Assembly: GCA_933822405.4 (NCBI GenBank)
Contig: CAKOGP040002258.1
Location: forward strand, 62,001 to 126,000
DNA: 64,000 nt
Origin: Cylindrotheca closterium
Taxonomy: Eukaryota; Bacillariophyta; Bacillariophyceae; Bacillariales; Bacillariaceae
Direction: 5' to 3'
Positions 59,121 to 64,000 of the stretch are shown in pieces. The notes beneath the pieces were generated by a model, which saw only the letters and a list, made by a program, of their open reading frames with translations, was not told where the DNA came from and did no database searches. Positions within the stretch are counted from its first letter, which is position 1, and each line of letters starts with the position of its first letter. Both the position numbers and the translations under genes were made by a program.

Positions 59121-60190
59121 ATTGCCGAATTACTCTTAGCTATGATTCCTGGAGCAATGCTTAAGGGTAATGACTTCACCTTGCATTTAAAATGGAAAGC
59201 AGTCGCTGTGCTGTTTCGGCACAGTACTTTCATAATCGTACCATGTAGGCTACGGGCCCTCGCGGTACTCAAAGTCTGCGGTAAAGTTTGGCATCGTTTC
59301 ACCCTAATACATACCGTAGGTGCAGTATGCTGGACGGCATTTGATGAATTAGTTTCTTTAGCAATGTTTGAATGGAATTTGACGCCAGCATTTGGCGGGG
59401 CTTGGCTGGAATGTAACACATGAAATACTTATTGCCGAATTACGATTCTAGCTTCTCGCTATGATTCCTGCAGCAGATACCTGGGGTTATTGACTTGCAT
59501 TCAGAACGCAATGCAGTGGCTGTGCTGATTTGGAACCGTCCTGTAATAGCCATCCTACCGGTGTGATAGCTACAGGCCCTCGGTCGTCGTATCACTTAAA
59601 AAATATTCCGCATTTTGATGAATTAGTATCTTTAGGCGCCAGCATTTGGCGGGGGACCCCTTGAGAGAACCGTGCTTTGATTAATAATCGTACCAACGGT
59701 ACCGGTATACAGGCCCTTGTAGTACATATTCCGCATTTTGATGAATTAGTCTCCTTTGGAATGCTTGAGTGGAACTTGAAGCCAACAGCATTTGGCTTGG
59801 CTGGGAACGTGAAACATGTAAATACTCGTTGCCGAGTTCCTCTTGGTATGATTCGCCCCCTCGAGCAGATACTTGGGTATAGATTTCACTTGTATTCAGA
59901 ATGCAATGCAGTGGCTGTGCTGTTTTGGAACCGTGCTTTCATAATCGTCCTACCGATAGGCCGATAGGTACAGGCTCTCGTGCACTCGCACACACTACTG
60001 TACTATTCCGCATTTTTAAATGAATTTTAATATGTTTAGACGCCAGCAGTTGGCGGGGGACCCCTCTAGAGAACCGTGCATTAATAATCGTACTTTCTGT
60101 ATACAGGCCATTGTAGTATGATATGTAAGTAATTGTTAGACGCCAGCATTTGCCGGGACCATTGGCTGAGCGGGGGACCCATCGAGAAAA
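59121..60190. repeat. Block of decayed tandem repeats, ~0.3-0.4 kb unit
   Basis: Three diverged copies of one unit start at about 59121 (ATTGCCGAATTACTC), 59431 (ATTGCCGAATTACGA) and 59828 (GTTGCCGAGTTCCTC). Each is followed by TATGATTC..., a GCARTGGCTGTGCTG-like core, CATAATCGT and an ACAGGC-like end. Interleaved are CATTTTGATGAATTAGT blocks at 59338, 59612 and 59733, and CGCCAGCATTTGGCGGGG variants at 59385, 59637, 60032 and 60140, often followed by GACCCC...GAGAACCGTGC. No coding capacity is left. Confidence 0.75.
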
Positions 60191-60582
60191 GGTGAAAACA
60201 TATACTATATAGTACATAAATATGTGTAGACATGTCGTATGTTGAGATTCCACATCCCTCCGGTACATCGAACCTAGAATTCCTCTCTGGTACATCTCTA
60301 CGCAGGCCTACGGAGCACCACATTTTCTTTGCACAAGACCTCGACACCACAACTTCCAATTTTTGCTAAGTCCACATCATACCAACTCTCTCCCAAACGA
60401 CTCCCACAATGATGTCCCGGATGAAGCGTCGTGTACCACCGTCAGGTCCTACTGTAACCCAGGCTGTAAAATCCTACTGAGACCCAGGTCAGATACTGAC
60501 GCCTTTGTTGCTGATGATGCCATAAAATCAACTTTGGTATCAGATCATCAACATCAACCACCACAATCCACTCCACTTCACC
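60191..60582. promoter_or_regulatory. Upstream region of the RusA-like gene
   Basis: No gene is seen. It contains two CCCAGG/ACTG-rich short direct motifs near 60445-60490 and leads into a CA-rich pyrimidine leader before the ATG at 60583. Confidence 0.35.
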
Positions 60583-61086
60583 ATGCCCAACACTCGTGCG
60601 CAGCGAAAGCGATCTGCCGCTGGATTGCGGAACCGCAACATTACAGTACTGGGGGTTGGTGAGACCAGAGGCGTTTCTCTCCAGATTTTCATTTCTGGGG
60701 ATCCCATTGCTCAACCACGCCCAAGATTTGCTGTCACCCGAGCTTCGCGGACCTACATTTACAACCCAGCTGCGCGGGCCAAGACATTTTTTTCGAGAAA
60801 GATGAAACAGGAGCTCCAAGAAACTGGGCTCGCCTCCACCGCAAACCCAATTTTCACCCTCCCAGGAGTCGAGGTCCAAGTTCAGTTTGGACTTGCCGAT
60901 ATGTCAAAAGACTTGGATAACATGCTCAAGTTCATCCTGGATGTACTTGAGGACGCGGGCGTATATGCCAATGATCGTCTTGTTCGAAAGATCGTTGCTG
61001 AAAAAGTACAATCCAACACCGGATTCACTAGCTTGAGCGTTTCCTACATGGATTTGGCTACTGCTCTAGCTGCAGTCCACATTTAA
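60583..61086 (+). CDS. RusA-family Holliday-junction resolvase-like protein
   Basis: A 167-residue protein whose second half matches the RusA fold. ISGDPIAQPRPRFAVTRASRTYIYNPAA (~37-64) is the usual start (GxPxxxxRPR...YNP). VEVQVQFGLADMSKDLDNMLKFILDVLEDAGVYANDRLV (97-134) carries the catalytic DxDN (Asp110, Asp112) and a third acidic residue in NDRLV (Asp131; DDxxV in phage enzymes). RusA cuts four-way DNA junctions and is mainly a phage protein, rarely seen in eukaryotic nuclear genomes. The N-terminus (MPNTRAQRKRSAAGLRNRN) is basic and may act as a nuclear signal. No intron; the ATG is a good start. Confidence 0.82.
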   Translation: MPNTRAQRKRSAAGLRNRNITVLGVGETRGVSLQIFISGDPIAQPRPRFAVTRASRTYIYNPAARAKTFFSRKMKQELQETGLASTANPIFTLPGVEVQVQFGLADMSKDLDNMLKFILDVLEDAGVYANDRLVRKIVAEKVQSNTGFTSLSVSYMDLATALAAVHI

Positions 61087-62166
61087 TTGCTGATACAAGC
61101 ATATATTTCTAATAGCCATGACTATTACTTTTTAGTGTTAAACTGTATTTCTATGCTGTTTGTTGTTCTGATTCTTGTTGTTTTGGAATGTGCTGAGTAC
61201 CGGTACCGTGGGGTTGACTCTCATAGTGAAGTCTCAAAAAATATCCTTTCTCCACACATTCTATTTTGATGTTTTTCCATTGGCTAAGCTCGTGGGGCTC
61301 AAAGACCACGAACCAAAAGTTAATATTTATGGCACCATACTTTCCAACTGAAACACCTGGACAAATCTCCACTTGTCATTTATGGGCTCCACGCGCTTCA
61401 AAACAAAACACATGGACAAAACTTCAGTTGAGGCTTTTTTCCAAATAAAGGATGGGAACATACGGACTGAAAAAAGCGGTTTTGAAGAAATTTCACAAAA
61501 GCACCTTGCCTCTGAAAACCAAGTGCTACATCCATCAAGAGTGTTTGTGAGCCATCCATCGGTGCTTCAATCCAATGCATCATCCATACTTCTCTTCACC
61601 GCAACTACCTCGTTTGCATGTTATTCTTCATACTGGGATATGATCTGAGGCGAGGAGGTTGAGTTTTGTTGACGAATCATATTGTCTCGCCTCCAGCTTC
61701 TGCTGTTGTGCCTTCAAACAGATTCTGATCATTATGATATTTATGATATCGCTCCAGGTTGCTACAATCGGAGCGCTCTTCCTCCAAGTCCAAGTCATAC
61801 AAGAAATGCAGATGTTCATGCTTTGAAGGAATAAGTTTTTACATCGCTTGTACCATCAGCCTTGTGAAATCATTGAAATCAACGGCTTGTTTGCATTTTC
61901 CTTTTTGATTTGAGATTCATCTAGGTTTATTTTCATTTGGGCTGAGTCTTCCAGTGCCCTCGTGGTCCGTTGACTCTTGGATCTCAGTAGAGATCGCCCA
62001 ACTGATCATGCCCCTATCTTCCAACTCTCTTCCAGAAAAACATCCGAACCTTTAAAAACTTCTTGTTTTGTGTGGAAGTGTATAGGTACGGAGGAAAACT
62101 AGGGAGACTACTACTTTGTTGACAAATTAATACTCATCTATGTATGATCGTATTGTTTACATTGCA
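61087..62166. other. Intergenic region
   Basis: About 1.1 kb without a supported gene. One TACCGGTA octamer lies at 61198-61205. Open frames of 60-90 codons around 61266-61648 overlap each other on both strands and show no domain. Confidence 0.35.
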
Positions 62167-63973
62167 TCAGTCCGGTCTCATTTCTCTACATTCTATTGAG
62201 CAATACACATTCATCTCATTCCGTCCATGCAGCCCTGACCTGTCGGCGCAAACATGATGTACCTTCTTGTTGCAGTTTCGTATGTTGTAGCATTTGTGTA
62301 TCGGTGGCATGGTGCTTCCACCACCTTCTGGTACATCTCCATTGCACCCTTCAATGGGGCATAGATGGGCAGGATTGATGCTTTGGCGGCAAACAAGTCT
62401 GGAGTTGTTGTTGTTGTTGTTGTTGACCTCAGCAAGAACGCTTGCTGCAATAGCTACTTTCTTTTGACGAATGGCATCAGCGTGTTCCAAATATTCATCA
62501 GGGGTCAGTCCAGCAACAGCTTCTTGGAACCTTTGATCTGCCATGGGAGCCACTGTAGCTTGAAGAAGATTATTCCTTGCTCGTTTCCCCCCGGGGCCAA
62601 TCGCCGATTGAATCCTTCTTCTTTGAATTGCAGCAGGCTTTCTTGCCAACAGGTTGGTGGTATGGTAGGCAGAATTCCTTGAGTTTGTGAATTGTGATAC
62701 GGCCATAGTCCGTTGTTGATATCTTTGGGCGACGCCTCTGATTCCCCTGTTTGCCTCGATATCAACAACTTTGGAGCCATATGCGAGCTGATGCATATTC
62801 AGCCCGGCAACTCTTTGTTGACGATGTTGTTGCATTGGTTGCACTGGGTGGAAGGGGGGCAGGGGAGGTCTGCCATTGCCATTGCTATTGGGCCGAGAAC
62901 GCTTATTTCTTGGATGTTGTACTGTAGTACCACCATCACCATTGGGTCTCTTGGTTCCTCTTCCTGTATTATTGGACTTGGGTGCTTGCTTTTTCATTGT
63001 TTTGCTTTGAATGCTTGGGTTACGTTTACATCTAAACTGCAAATGTTCAGTCATATTTAACTTCAAACTTCTTCGCTCGTCGTCCAAAAAAAAGGCTGCC
63101 CCCTTGAGATCCTTGACAGTTTCATTTTCTTCCATAACCGACTGAATACATAGGAATCCTCGGTAGTGCTTGTGAAACCTTTTGGCATTCTCTGCATTGT
63201 TCCATCCATTCCGTCCATTCTTTGGGACATGGATGAACTTCTCGAGCTTCAGATTGATCCAATTTTGCAAAATCCCCGACCATAGCTTTGGGAAAGCCTT
63301 ACCTAAGGCTGGTTGATGTGGAATTGATTGGAGATGGACAACAGTAGGAGCTGCAGTAGATCGTTGCAAAGCTTGTTGGCGTTGCGATGGTGGTCTCTGT
63401 TGGGTTTCGGGAGCAACTAGTATTTCTGCAGTCTCCCGCAGTGGTTGAGTTGCTGAAACATTTCCAACGGCTCTAGTGTGCACCTCTTGTTGACTTGGCG
63501 CACCAGTACCGGTCGGTGGACCATGGTTCTGAATTTGATGGTTCCCTACTACATTGCGTAATTCTTGAGCAATGAAGTGCCTCATCGCATCATCTCGTCT
63601 CTGCTGTACTGCATTGAACTCTTGATTTCTGTTTCTAAGTTCTTGTCGTAGAGCTTCAACTTGTTCAGTGAGTGCCTGGTTCTTAGTTGCACCTGCAACA
63701 ACAGCATCTTCAAGGTATTTCACCTGCCGCATGATTGACTGAAAAGCGTTCTGTGTTGCTGAATTGAGTGCTTCCATTTTCTTTGGCTCAAAAGTCAGAA
63801 GCTCATTTTTGACCCAACGTCGTTTCATTGCAGCCCATTGAGCATATCCAGGAATTTTATTCTGATAACAATTAAATGGCATCATTAGGATACTTGGTGG
63901 TACCAACTCAACAGACAGGGTACTAGAAAAATCTGATTCCTCTTGCGACACTTACATGCAGCATTATTGACAT
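62167..63973 (-). CDS. Coiled-coil protein with a C-terminal Cys/His zinc-finger-like domain (possibly 5' partial)
   Basis: The frame from 63861 to 62167 lacks a convincing start. A GT-AG intron (63955-63862; GTAAGT...TTATCAG, 94 bp) joins it in phase to a short exon with ATG at 63973 (MSIMLH then NKIPGYAQWAAMKRRW). That exon's frame stays open to the window edge, so the 5' end may lie outside. An ATG at ~63882 within the intron is an alternative. The next part is a coiled coil (~20-90, NQALTEQVEALRQELRNRN), then a Gln/Pro-rich region, an unassigned domain (LWSGILQNWINLKLEKF...FLDDERRSLKLNM), a basic low-complexity stretch and a poly-Asn run. The end has CPIEGCNGDV...HKCYNIRNCNKKVHHVCADR...YCSIEC, a PHD-like zinc ligand pattern. 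DNA or transposon association is possible but unproven. Confidence 0.6.
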
Positions 63974-64000
63974 CTCGTGTTGTGGATGGTCAATAATCAA

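Overview
The window looks like nuclear DNA of a diatom, probably pennate. Genes are compact, sit on both strands, and are mostly single-exon. The introns that can be placed are short (69-135 bp) and GT-AG. Several predicted proteins begin with a signal peptide followed by a Phe-led transit peptide, the ASAFAP-type presequence that sends proteins into the four-membrane plastids of diatoms. Four genes carry a domain that I recognise as the stramenopile family DUF6824. Species cannot be assigned from the sequence alone.

Layout. 0-11.5 kb: a membrane C2-domain protein, a Cys/Met-metabolism PLP enzyme with one intron, a SOUL haem-binding protein, a basic repeat protein, a plastid-lumen cyclophilin-like protein, a secreted ankyrin protein, a membrane-anchored FAD (BBE-type) oxidase and a 64-residue secreted peptide. 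12.0-14.9 kb: a gene-poor block bounded by 26-bp inverted repeats inside a TTAT direct repeat, probably a decayed DNA transposon. 15.1-18.3 kb: two tandem, probably plastid-targeted L-asparaginases. 18.4-20.1 kb: a one-chain fusion of an MlaF/TGD3-like ATPase with an MlaE/TGD1-like lipid permease. 20.1-21.6 kb: a small cysteine-rich secreted protein between two direct copies of a ~330-bp segment.

22-31.4 kb: three DUF6824 genes (one with a degenerate core, one fused to a CRAL-TRIO-like lipid-binding region), a gene with an 8-codon first exon, a plastid Gfo/Idh oxidoreductase and a leucine-rich-repeat protein. 31.7-39.6 kb: a repeat protein, a SET methyltransferase, a tandem Hsp20 pair, a PITH-domain protein and a mitochondrial (TRAP1-like) Hsp90. 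40-45 kb: a small hypothetical protein, a PCIF1-like cap m6Am methyltransferase, and a divergently transcribed ubiquitin protease with a C-terminal Tudor-like module. 45.2-52.7 kb: a 1,065-residue STAND-like ATPase, a second CRAL-TRIO/DUF6824 protein and the initiator-tRNA ribosyl-phosphate transferase RIT1.

53.0-53.7 kb: a 622-bp MITE-like element packed with copies of the palindrome CCCACAACTAGTTGTGGG. 54-64 kb: a plastid ankyrin protein, a TPR-like hypothetical, a plastid multi-pass membrane protein with weak MLO-like features, a block of decayed ~0.3-0.4 kb tandem repeats, a phage-type RusA-family resolvase, and a coiled-coil/zinc-finger gene that may run off the right edge.

There are no operons; genes are linked mostly by position. 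Themes are protein quality control (two Hsp20s, Hsp90, cyclophilin-like, USP), RNA modification (PCIF1-like, RIT1), plastid metabolism and lipid transport. The octamer TACCGGTA occurs 11 times, always outside the coding regions called here.
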